From Rutstroemia sp. NJR-2017a BVV2 (Eukaryota; Ascomycota; Leotiomycetes; Helotiales; Rutstroemiaceae): a stretch of 64,000 nucleotides of DNA. Within the stretch, counting starts at the first letter, position 1; each line of letters starts with the position of its first letter. Below the pieces are notes generated by a model. It did not search any database. It saw only the letters and a program-made list of their open reading frames with translations, and was not told where the DNA came from. Shown one piece after another: positions 48,801-59,121 of this stretch. Position numbers and translations under genes: made by a program. The DNA lies in contig NJPS01000022.1 of NCBI GenBank assembly GCA_002946415.1, positions 496,001 through 560,000 of the forward strand. The letters run 5' to 3'.

Positions 48801-49549
48801 CCAGAAGATCCAGAGATCCATAAAGGGGAAAAGAGAGGCAACGAGGAAAGAGCAAAGAGGAAAAAGGAAGTCTCCCAGTTAGACTTTGAAATATCCCGAA
48901 TCCTGATAGCCTAGCCACTGCACTGCGCACGCCGCACGGCAATTATGAGATATTCTCAAGGGTGGCGAGGACAGGAACAGTGGGAGAGAGGTGTAAAGCC
49001 TAAGGGCTGTATTCGATCCTTCAAAGCTCATACTCACGAGATCACCGTATTGTTACTTCGTACATAGGGAGCTGCCTATACCGGCGGCAGTACCGATTAC
49101 TGTCACAACTGCGGCTTTCCTGTCAGGTTAGGCCAACTCGTATCTGTCTTCAGCGCATCACTCATCTGCAACTACTCCTGACCAGTGACTACTCTCTCAC
49201 CATTGCCTCGATTGCCTTCCTTCCCCTCACTCATGACTTGCCATATCTATCCTATCTGACGAAGCAGTCAAGCAATCAAGGAGTCAGGTAATCCACATGA
49301 AGTTATATCTTGATCGGACGTTTGTATCTCCTGATCGATAACAAACCAAGACAAGCCCATCCCACAACGTAACGTTAATCCCACTCTATCCACCTATCCA
49401 AGTCAGAATCATTTACGTTACCGGCTCCTGTCCCCACCGCAGTGTCGAAAGAGCCCGGGATATGAATACAATACTTCGTAACATAACAAGAGAATTACAC
49501 GCCGCTCGGTTGGAGCCAAAAGTTGAAGCACCTCGTCACCTTACCTGTA

Positions 49550-49620
49550 CCCTTCCACCCTTCCACCCTTCTTCCACCCTTTCCACCCTTCCCTTCCACC
49601 CCTTCCACTATTCACCCTTT
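49550..49620. repeat. CCTTCCAC polypyrimidine tract
   Basis: Nearly uninterrupted pyrimidines on the plus strand, built of CCTTCCAC and CTTTCCAC units. It lies about 1.2 kb upstream of the Kelch-like gene. Confidence 0.85.
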
Positions 49621-50785
49621 TAACCCCCATTCAAGGATTTCGTCAACTCCCTGGTTCGGTAAGCTTGGCACCCTTCGCTGCCTCTTTGGAACTCGGTTCT
49701 TAAGTCGTGTTGCTTGAATTTGGAATCATAAGGTGCAGAAACAAACTGCGAGGCAAACTCGCTCCAACGACTCCAAGACACGGCAGACATCGTCAAGTAA
49801 AGCACTCTTCCATCTACGGAGTATCATGTCTGTGAAGTAAATGTCCATTATTACATACAATTATAGACAGTTCGCATTGAAGCACTCAGAAACAGATTTC
49901 CTCGGCTTTGAATTGGGTGCAGATCGGGACAGGGCGGATCCTCGCTCGTGTCCCATTCGTGGCCTGCCTTGCCTGCCCCCTCCGTCACCCCCCAGGAAGT
50001 GGACTCTGATCTCTGTTTATTCGACGGCCGCTTTGATTTACTCCTTTACGAAGTACTGCGGACGGTACTTCGTACTGTGCGACCCATACACCATAACCTA
50101 TTAGCCATACAGAATTAACTGACCATTTGGAACTTCACCTTTTCTCACACCACTGCACTGGCATCGCATTTCCACTGTACACTCTTCTTCGCATTCGCGC
50201 TCGCCGTGCAATTATCTTGTAAATTCACTCTTTTGCGGCGTCGACCAAAAGTGTTTTCGAAAAGTTGCCTCCCGTTTTATGATCCGAGTACCAAACGCAC
50301 TGGCTGGGTGTCTTGTCTTAACTATCTCAACTTGCCTGTTTCAGCTTGCCCACGCTCGGAGGATCCAGTGTCAAACACCTTTCACCCCAAAATTTCAAGA
50401 CGAACTTCGCCATCGCCAAAAGCAAATTCGAAAGAGCATCTTGACGGTGTTCTTCTACGGTTCTTTCGATTATTGCCTGGTTTGGTTGGAGTAATTGCAG
50501 CTTGATTTCGCTAGCAGATATTCGTCGTTGACGACTCGGTTGATCCCAAGTCCCTCAAGTCCCTCGCAACCACACGCCTTCCTTCCACCACTTCATTTCG
50601 CCGCTTTGATAGCATCCTTTAATCCACGAATTCTTAGATTCACTGCGATTCCTTCATACTCGACTGGCTCATTATGTGCTAAGAAGCACGACGCGAAAAG
50701 GACCACCTTTCATCCACAACGTCGATCGGAAGCCCCGACGACTGGGAACAACGAATGAAGACGACCACGATTGAGCAAGGTAATA

Positions 50786-53041
50786 ATGGCTCTACCCAAA
50801 CCTGAATATTCTTTAGACGATTCGTGCTCAGTATTATACAACAATACCTTATACACATACACGAGCGAGGCGTTCCAATCGCTGTCGCTAGAGCAGGGCG
50901 CAAAATGGACACAACTTTCGATGGGAACATCGGTATCAGGAGGAGTGTGTGTGAAAGCAACACCTGCTAGCGGCAAGGCAGCGCTGTATATAGTTGGGGG
51001 AACGACAAATAATACCGGAGATTACCAAGGACTTCAAAAATACACGTTCGACGACGGAAAATGGCAGATGATAACTCCAACAGCGCTAGTGGCTCAAAAT
51101 CGACTATGGCATAGTGCCGTCTACCTGAATGCATCGGATGCGATCCTAATGTATGCTGGCAGCCAAGATGGTAGTAAATTCCCTTCCAGTCAGACCTTCA
51201 CAATACAGGCGTCGGAACCATATGCTGTTACATCTTACCAATCAATCGCACCTCCTGCTATACAACCTCTGTTGATTCCATGGAACGCCGACTCGGCCAT
51301 ATATATTGGGGGTACCGATACAAATACTCAGGTTATGGAGTTCAGCAAGTCAACATCCTGGATATCATCAAATAGTAGCTTGGCGACACCATTGTACAAC
51401 ACTTCGGCGATAAAGGCAGTGGTGGTGGATGGTGATGATGGAAGCAAGAGTCTTTATACTTTCGACATGACAGTATCGCCAAATCAAGTTAACAGGACAG
51501 TTTTGGTCGATGGTACTGGATCACCCGTGCAAAATGCGCAAGCTATTATCTCCAAGTCCTCCTCAGATTCCACTGGAGCAGAGCGCTTAAGGAGAGCTGC
51601 GAAACGCGCTCAACTGACCGTATCTGACTGGCCTTCATATAACAGCACCTTGGCACCAAAAAGTACAAGGACGTCCTACTCCGTCGCTATGGGTGGGTCA
51701 GGACAGGTAGTAATTTCTGGTGGTAACGAAAATGACCCGCTCTGCATATTCCAGGCTAAAGAAAATTCATGGGTTAATGCCACAGCAATGCTGGTGAAAT
51801 CCTCGTCACAACAGATTATCTCACCATCAAGCACACCAACGGGAACTTCAGAGACTAGCCCTACAAGTTCTGCCGCGTCTGCTACCTCCACCGCGTCATC
51901 CGATCAAGCCGGTAGCAAATTTCCAGTCAAGGTTTTAGGCGCAGTTTTAGGCTCGATAATAGGAGCAGCTCTACTCCTCATTTGTTTCCTAATCTTATAT
52001 AGATGGCGACGGAAGCGGAAGCAACTCTCAGAAATAGGACGCGGCAACGGTTTCCCAGAGGAGAAGGATGGATTTGAATTTGCTGATAGAGGTCTGCCGG
52101 AAATGCACTCAGCGCGACAGATGCCCCCACGACATGGTCCGTCGGCTTCGCAGGGCTCATTTTCTTCTGTGGCTATTTTAATGGGACGTATTGGTCACAG
52201 GAGAGGGGATGACGAAAAGGGTAATGGAAGCGCCGGGACCGAAACGAGCAGCCAGTTTAACAACAACTACAAATCTGCAATTAGCAACCCTGTACCGCAA
52301 GCGCAAGAACACTCTTACGCGCAGCAGGCAATGGCGAAGGAGGTGTCATTTGGACAGGACACAGTCACACCTAGACCCCGAACGAGCGGAAGAGCGAGGC
52401 GCGGCAGTACAAGGAGGTCTTCCGGCTGGAACAGATATTGGTCCGGTGGAAGTGCCATGACAAACTTCCTGGGCCTAGGCTCGAAACGAAATACCTTTGG
52501 CTCGGATTCCAGCTCGCGCTACTCTGATCCAAGGTTACCTACCGCCAGCAATGCCCAAAGACTGCCGAGTCAAATCACCACAACCTCAGCGCTAGTGCCA
52601 CCGCTTCAGCTGCAAATCCCATCGGATGGTGCGCTACACAGAGTGGTATCTGCTAGTCCTACTGTCGGCACAGCCTCGAGCATATTCACCTCCAGGGAGA
52701 TGTCGGCTCAGATTGAACGACCAGACTCATACCTGAGCGACGCCTCGTCCTACGATGACAGACGAGATGCATTCTCAAGCGGTGTCCCAGAAAGCGTTCA
52801 TGACCGTGATCCCGAATCATGGGCTGTCGGCAATAACGACTGGGCCCACAACCGACCCAGCAATACCTACACAGCAAGCATCTACACCACCGCGAACAGA
52901 GACACGATGAACCGGGACATGATGAACACCAGCTTCCTCTTCCCGCAACCCCAATCCCAACGACCTCCCCAGCGCCAACCCCAACCCACCCCTTCCTCGG
53001 ACATGAGTTGGCTCAACCTTGGAACCGATACACGAATATGA
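50786..53041 (+). CDS. Single-pass Kelch-like surface protein with long low-complexity tail
   Basis: The uninterrupted frame from ATG 50786 gives 751 residues. Residues 1-~335 look like a Kelch/beta-propeller ectodomain: repeated GG-turns such as LYIVGGTT, AIYIGGTD and VVISGGNE, tryptophan pairs, and many N-glycosylation sequons. A Ser/Thr-rich stalk (~340-378) leads to one membrane helix (~383-405, VLGAVLGSIIGAALLLICFL) with a following stop-transfer RWRRKRK. The tail (~345 residues) is Ser/Arg/Gln-rich and contains the block SGWNRYWSGG, which I recall as conserved in this fungal family. Some databases label the family as splicing factor Clf1, which the architecture does not support. The start lacks a signal peptide, so a 5' exon is expected. 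A candidate at ATG 50279 encodes ALAGCLVLTISTCLFQLAHA but its splice donor is weak. Function unknown; cell-wall sensing or polarity is conceivable. Confidence 0.85.
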   Translation: MALPKPEYSLDDSCSVLYNNTLYTYTSEAFQSLSLEQGAKWTQLSMGTSVSGGVCVKATPASGKAALYIVGGTTNNTGDYQGLQKYTFDDGKWQMITPTALVAQNRLWHSAVYLNASDAILMYAGSQDGSKFPSSQTFTIQASEPYAVTSYQSIAPPAIQPLLIPWNADSAIYIGGTDTNTQVMEFSKSTSWISSNSSLATPLYNTSAIKAVVVDGDDGSKSLYTFDMTVSPNQVNRTVLVDGTGSPVQNAQAIISKSSSDSTGAERLRRAAKRAQLTVSDWPSYNSTLAPKSTRTSYSVAMGGSGQVVISGGNENDPLCIFQAKENSWVNATAMLVKSSSQQIISPSSTPTGTSETSPTSSAASATSTASSDQAGSKFPVKVLGAVLGSIIGAALLLICFLILYRWRRKRKQLSEIGRGNGFPEEKDGFEFADRGLPEMHSARQMPPRHGPSASQGSFSSVAILMGRIGHRRGDDEKGNGSAGTETSSQFNNNYKSAISNPVPQAQEHSYAQQAMAKEVSFGQDTVTPRPRTSGRARRGSTRRSSGWNRYWSGGSAMTNFLGLGSKRNTFGSDSSSRYSDPRLPTASNAQRLPSQITTTSALVPPLQLQIPSDGALHRVVSASPTVGTASSIFTSREMSAQIERPDSYLSDASSYDDRRDAFSSGVPESVHDRDPESWAVGNNDWAHNRPSNTYTASIYTTANRDTMNRDMMNTSFLFPQPQSQRPPQRQPQPTPSSDMSWLNLGTDTRI

Positions 53042-54463
53042 TACCCCCTTCGTCTTGTGCATTACAACCTCCCTGTCTCTACATAGCCAATCTTCCTATC
53101 TGTTTGTTTCTATTACCGTCCCTCATTTGCATCAATCAATCAAACATTAGCGTTGCATTTCTCATATCATACCACACCATCGTGTTCGACTATTTATTTT
53201 ATTTTTTCCTCTTTGTTGTTGCATATACCATACTGGGTATCGTATCTTATTTGCACGCACGCACGGCGCTCCGGGTCCAAGAAAAAATTCATACATCAGT
53301 CAATCAGACTAGTTAGTTAGTTAGGAAAAGGGAAAATAGCCGTCGTTTTTCTCTTTTCTCCTCGACATTTTTTCCCCCCGATATACAGCAAGCAAGCAAG
53401 CAAGCAACCTGTACTCGCCCTCGAAGCCGCCATATTATGTTCTTTTACTTTCGCAGTTTTTCTCCTATCTACTCACGTCGTCGTTGATGACGCGGTGCCA
53501 TCATTGTACTAGCTAGATCTTGCATGATCGGAGTTCAAATACTTTTTTTTCTTCTTTTCTTTTTCTCTTTTTTTTTTTACTTGGAGGGGTTGGGGAGGGA
53601 GAAAGGAAGGGGAGGTGGAGAAAGTAAGATAAATATACCACATGCCTAGGCCATGCATGATATGCGGAAAAGATCAAAGAAGGCTTCGGAGACGACGCTT
53701 GGGTCCGTTGTTCGTTGTTGTTGTGGATGGAAGTGCATGGGATAGGGTGAATGGCATATATGTATTTGGATGTAATGCTTAAATCTAGGTAGTAAGTGGA
53801 CGATGTGGTTGGTCATACAGTCATACATACATACATACATACTGAGTTATGTTGTGGGTAGATGGTATGTGTGAGTGAGTGAGCGAGTCGGTCGATTAGT
53901 TGCTTGAGGCAATGGTCGATTGATTGATGAGATGTAGTGTAGGAGTAGATGAATTGAGATGGTTGAAAGATATGATATGATATGATACGATATGATTTGA
54001 TTTTGTGTGCTTGACTTGACTCTATGTGCTTGACTTGGTTCTGTGTGCTTGACTTGACCTGACTTGGATGCTGGGCCCGCAACTCGGACTTTGTCTTCTG
54101 TGATATATTTGCTTAGTAGTTTGCCTATAAGTTAGCTCTTCACCCCTTCTTTCTGCTTGCACTGCTTCATGTGTATACCTGCCTAAAACATGAATCCCTG
54201 AACTGAGTTCGATACGCATGAGAGATGGATGGAATGCTTTTTTGATCTATACTTGTGATAATCCGTCTACCCGTATATTTTATCTATTTGTCCATCTACT
54301 TTTTACCTACCCCAAACAAACCCCATGTCTAATATAGTAGCAGAGGGATATTTGCAAGATTTGCATACTCTTTATATGTAAATTTCCTCTTCTTTCTTCC
54401 TCGGAACGTTGCTCGACCCTATTCCAAGAACCTTTCCCAAGGCCATCAGATAGATGTCTAACT
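53042..54463. other. Intergenic between convergent genes
   Basis: Both flanking genes end here, so the stretch holds two 3' UTRs and terminators. No gene is seen. It contains short simple repeats: GCAA units at 53387-53407, CATA units at 53822-53842, GATAT units near 53968-53995 and a 20-bp minisatellite at 54006-54066. Confidence 0.65.
54006..54066. repeat. ~20-bp minisatellite, three copies
   Basis: Three units of TGTGCTTGACTTG followed by a variable ACTCTA, GTTCTG or ACCTGA end. Non-coding, near the 3' end of the ARCA-like gene. Confidence 0.85.
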
Positions 54464-56984
54464 TTATAACAACCAGCCGTCAATAGTGACCAAGTCATCA
54501 TCGTCGCCTCCCAAACTCGTCTCCCCATTCATTCCCATGCCTGCACCCCCAGTCCCAGGTACAACTGCGCTCATGGTCCCACTCATCCCTATCCCTATCC
54601 CCATATTTCTTCCCCCACCCCAAGCCTCCACCAACCGATCCTGAATCGCTTTCGTAGGCCATGCATGTTTCTTCTCTGTATACAACAACACCTCGAGGAT
54701 ACTCGCTCGTTCTTCTGGATCAATAATTTGTTCTCCGCCTGTTTTGAGTCAGCTGGTTGCTTGTTTGGCTATGAGATCCGCGTGAGCGGAAAGGGGAAAG
54801 AGCTGGAAAGCCAAAGGGGGCTTACACATCGAAATAGCCATACAAGCGGTATTCATCGCTGGCGGCGAACGATGATTCGAGATGGCTACGCCACAGAGAC
54901 GTTTGACTATTGCATTCACCTTTGCCTGCATAGTAGTTAGCAGCTTTTCTTTGGGTCTTTGTGCTTGGAAATGTTGAAAATATTAGATGGTACCTACCTC
55001 AATTGTTTGCATTGCTACCCGATGGCTTGGTCCCAATCGAGGAATGCGTGGGTTGTAAGTGGTAAGTAGTATTTGTGCGATGTCCATATGTTGATGGGCA
55101 GTAACTACATGCAATTTTAGATCGTGTATATCTCCACATAGAGGGAAAGGTCAGAAAAGGGTTCGCATACCATGACAGTCAGACAAATACCATATCTCAG
55201 GTAGAATCTGTCTTCGATTCGGACTTACGGATTTCTCGTAAATCGGATCGAATGATTGCGGACGTAAGCTCTCCCAACCTTCATGGTACTGAATCAACAT
55301 ATCGTAATCACTATTATTGTTATTATGGTCGCCATAGCAATACTGCAACACGTCTGCACAGTGAACAATTGTTCGGTATGCCCATGAATGGTCATCAGTG
55401 AACTCGAGGGATCGATATTCGTGGCAGTTGAGAGGCATAAGAAATGGTCTTTGTCGGACAAACGCCATGTAGACTTCTTGTCGATATGCGACACGGAATG
55501 CAGCTCTTCGAAGGCCGCTGTCGAGACCTGCTGATGCTTGGGCGGTGATGAATACCTGCGTCCCTTTTTGGGCTGTTTCCCAATCTCCGCCGCTTAAAGG
55601 AGCTGCAATATGTCAGTCACATTCTTTGACTTGAATGGAAACAACATACCATCGACCTCTTCGTAGAACCGTAATATTACAGAAGCAACCAGTAGATTTT
55701 CATCATATACTGCTTCTAAATCGTCCGACACAGATACGAGATGTTCGATGCATTTGCTATGATACATAACTGCGGTTTCCATTTGCAGATTGGGCAGCCG
55801 TTTCCCCTGGTACTCGACACAGCCGTTCTTTTTATACTGATCCAGTCGGCAGAGATGCCTTGCCGAAGCAGTATAGATGGCGTTCAGTAATGCCGGGCAA
55901 TGTTTTGCTCGATGTGGCACAACCAAGGCGAAATGTCGCTCAGGATCACAGAGATCGAACTATGATTATTAGAATTGATTCAAAAGCTTAAGCAAGAATA
56001 CATACCCAGCAGGCCAGTTCATCTACAAAGTACCTCAAAAGACACGCTTCCTGTATGTTCATCTGGTCTAGATCATCTACAACGTGGTCGTGGACGTTCA
56101 GCTCCTGAGATATGAAAGTGCAACTATCCCAAGTAGATACCGTTGGCATAACCGATGTTTGAGCCATTACTCCAAAAATACTTTCAGGTGCAGCAATGTC
56201 TCTGTTGGACTTGGCTGGCCTTCTTGGGTATACAACCATAGGCTGATGCTGTTTGGTAGAAACAGGGGATGCGTTCTCATCATCATCGGCCCTCCGTCTC
56301 TTTACAGGAGACGATACAGTCGGTCTAGAGAAAGAGCTCCCGGACGTCTTCCGACGGCTAGCAGAAATTGACTCAATCGACTCAGCGATACTCGATTGGG
56401 GAGATCTGCTCTGCTGGACGTCTGGATTCGAGGTGATGGTGCTTTCGCGCTTCGGCTTTACTGTATATATCTCATCCAGCTCAGGAAACTCGTCGACAAA
56501 TTCGGAACAAACTTGATAGCTGTGTCAGATGGATATTCAAAATTATGGCAAACAATGTCACCTAGCAGCTCTTACTCTTTCCAGATGTTTTCACCCATAC
56601 TTGGTCCTTGAAATCCGAGTCATATCGGGCACTTGATCCATGTCGAAAGCGTAGATTGCCAAAGGTGTTGGTGGGGGAAGATGTGGTGTTTGTATCATTT
56701 TCTAGATTCGTCCATTAGCGGCGTGTCAATCACCTCCGATCATTCCAATAACCATCGAGTGAAGAAGAACTAGTGGTTGCGAGACCAATCAACTTGTGTC
56801 CAGACGAAATGTGCCACCAGCACTGGGCAACCGGGGAGAGGTAAGAAAGCCTTCAGGATACTTACTAATGTGGTTCTGCTCATTTGCAGAACTTCTGAAG
56901 AATTTTCTGTCAGCTAAGTGGCCTTCGATCAGTTGTCGAAGGGAAGCAATTTTGAATCAAATGAATATACCTTGGACTTGACAT
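54464..56984 (-). CDS. ARCA-like fungal transcription regulator (Fungal_trans_2 domain), zinc cluster not found
   Basis: Nine exons: 56971-56984, 56866-56894, 56576-56701, 56006-56511, 55650-55959, 55171-55602, 54998-55104, 54826-54925 and 54464-54738; 632 residues, phases closed. The conserved body is clear: LRFRHGSSARYDSDF and KDQVWVKTSGK near the N-terminus, a basic KRRRADDD stretch, then the regulatory domain with CWFDLCDPERHFALVVPHRA, YDENLLVASVILRFYEE, AGLDSGLRRAAFRVAYRQEV, LPEIWYLSDCH and SPPAMNTACMAISMC. The tail is Gly/Met-rich. Members normally begin with a Zn2Cys6 cluster, but no six-cysteine pattern is visible in any frame from 56700 to ~57400. The first two exons and the 56511 acceptor are the least certain (about 0.4). 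The rest is firm. It probably acts in the nucleus; targets unknown. Confidence 0.85.
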
Positions 56985-59121
56985 TGGGATCTAGAAGAAC
57001 CCTGAATATCTTGAAATAGCCAGTATCATTGCTAGACGTGTGGCTCGTACAAAGTGGCATTTAAAATCCAGAGCAGGTCAATGGGTGAGTGAAGTAGGAT
57101 GGATGGTTTCGGACCCTTAAGAAGATCACTCGATGCAATGACTTAATTAATTAGGTACGAGTAGGTACTGGGCTCGTACTGTGGAGTGGAGTTCGTGGGG
57201 GAAATGTTGAAAGATTGGGGAAAGCTGGGGATGGGATTATCTTGTTCGCCGACAGAGGCCGCCGCTACTTCGAAAGCAGCTAGCGTATGAAATTGAAGAT
57301 ATCCCCAACTGTTATTCGTGAGGCACGGTGTGACATGCTTCGTCTTCTAGACTTTTTAGAGTGAAGGTACGACGAGTGTGATATCTTTGGTGTATTTGAT
57401 ATGTTGACTGGAACAAGTTCAGCTGCTGATCTTCATCTTCGTCCTTATCTTACATGTGCAAGATCACCAGCGATAGAACACGGCCGACCGTTGCTTCCAG
57501 AAGTCTCCATGCGAGCCGGCAAAGCATCGGTCCATCAGGAGGTTGGCACGGTTGGACATCATTGTGCTGTGTGCTGTGGAACGCTTCCGCTGGCTGATTC
57601 ATCACGAGGGCAACCGTGGGGAGAAGCTATTGATACTAGCAACAAGGTAGCACAATCAGCACAATCCAGCTGCAAGCCAGTGCTTCGTGCAGAAAGGGCG
57701 GGTCTCCCTATTCACAACTTGGACACGCTGCTGCACTGCACGGGGACGCTGGAAAAGGTGGGAGAGGTACGAAGTACACTTGGGATAATGCTTGTTGCCT
57801 ATGAGACGAGCTGCATAAGAGGCTGGAAGTGGTGCGTAGGATGCGAAGAATGAAGAGCAGGAAGGAAATAGTGTCAAATACAAAGTAGAGTTCTTCGAAA
57901 TGCGTTCTAGAAAACAACACCCTGTCCCCTTTTGCTCTTTCGCCCTTCCGCCCTTTCGCCCTTTCACCCTTTCCCCCTGGAATAGCCCTGGCTCACGCAA
58001 TGCAAGATCTTACTTGTAATACTTGCACGGGGAAGTCAATCGCTTTTTCAATAACTCGCCTCCCTACTTCGTGCAGAACTAATGGAGCAGAATCGATAAG
58101 TCGCGCGTCGAAGGAGGAAATATATCTTCAGTCTGTTCCAGATATACTTCATAACAGGCCTGCTGTTTCAGCTTGAGCAGAATGACTGGATCCTCCTTGG
58201 TTGGTCAATGCTCATGCTCTCCCTCCATCAGCAGCCGGGCACTGGGCACTGGGCACTGGGCCCATGCATAAAACGCAGCAGAAGCATTTAATACTGTACA
58301 CGACGGCCCACCCACCTGCAAGCTCACTTGGAATAAAGCACCAGCGCGTGCCTAGGCATTGGAAGAATTGTTTAATGACGGAGGATGTTTATGGAGGGGA
58401 AAAACAACACCAGTCGCGCCGCCTTCTAGAAGACTGGGAATGGACGCGACTGGTTGGTGGTGCTTTGGTGCTCCGTCCAATATTGTGCTTTGTACAAAGT
58501 ACTTCGTACAGGCTGAGGCGTCCTGGCCTGTGAAATTGGAGAAAATTTAAATGTCTCGAAACAAGCTGGGCTTGCACAAAACTCCGAATTCCTCAAGGTC
58601 AAACATCGAACTCCCGCTGTCCCAGTGAATACTTCATACCAGGTAACCATTTAGTAACCATAGATATTTGTCCTTTGCTTATTACTACCCTTCTCGTCAA
58701 CCGTCATACTCCAATCGCTCGCTCGTGGCCTAATAGACAAAACCTTCACGTCTTCCCTTCTATCCACTCGCCGTCGCGTAGAGTTCGCCTTCTGTTCCAT
58801 TGCCACAACCTTATCCCATATACGAACGGGGTCCTTTTCCAAAGGGAGGAGACGACCTCATTTCACCAAACTGGCTAAGATAGCTAGGTCCGTGGATCCA
58901 ACCAATCTCCTAACTTATCGGTACTTTCACAAGTAAAATCCATAAGACCTGCTCCTAATTCCTAAAATAAGTTTACGGATCCTGCAGCAATTCACTTCAG
59001 GCCATCATTCACAATTAAATCTTACTTTTTCGTTCGATGTAAACGAAAACCCTCAAGAGCCGCCTTTGCGCCGTCAACTCAATGAATTTCCCTCAAGGTT
59101 AGATTGCTCAAATCGACTCCA
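56985..59121. other. Intergenic between divergent ARCA-like and KAR9 genes
   Basis: About 2.1 kb holding two divergent promoters. The open frame at 57401-57853 has no recognisable content. Minor repeats are present: CGCCCTTTC units at 57940-57977 and a triple GGGCACT at 58236-58258. The TACTTCGTA motif occurs near 57767 and 58495. Confidence 0.6.

Larger units (their letters stand above)
42367..50785. other. 8.4-kb gene-poor region
   Basis: The longest stretch here without a supportable gene. All open frames are short and lack family resemblance. It contains microsatellites at 42633 and 45081, a ~170-bp tandem repeat at 45371-45876 with shorter inverted relatives at 43910-43942, a C/T-rich tract at 49550-49620, and several copies of the TACTTCGTA motif. 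Minus-strand frames around 45750-46410 have normal amino-acid composition and might be an eroded gene, but nothing identifies it. The right end must include the promoter and probably a 5' exon of the Kelch-like gene. Confidence 0.6.

Noticed and set aside
56697..56740. Alternative ARCA N-terminus starting at the ATG near 56698 (reading MIQTPHLPPPT)
   Set aside because: That frame loses the LRFRHGSSARYDSDF and KDQVWVKTSGK block, which I recognise as conserved in the family. The chosen phase keeps it.
57401..57853. 150-codon plus-strand open frame between ARCA-like and KAR9 genes
   Set aside because: No recognisable domain, and it lies in a divergent promoter region. Could be a lineage-specific gene but nothing supports it.
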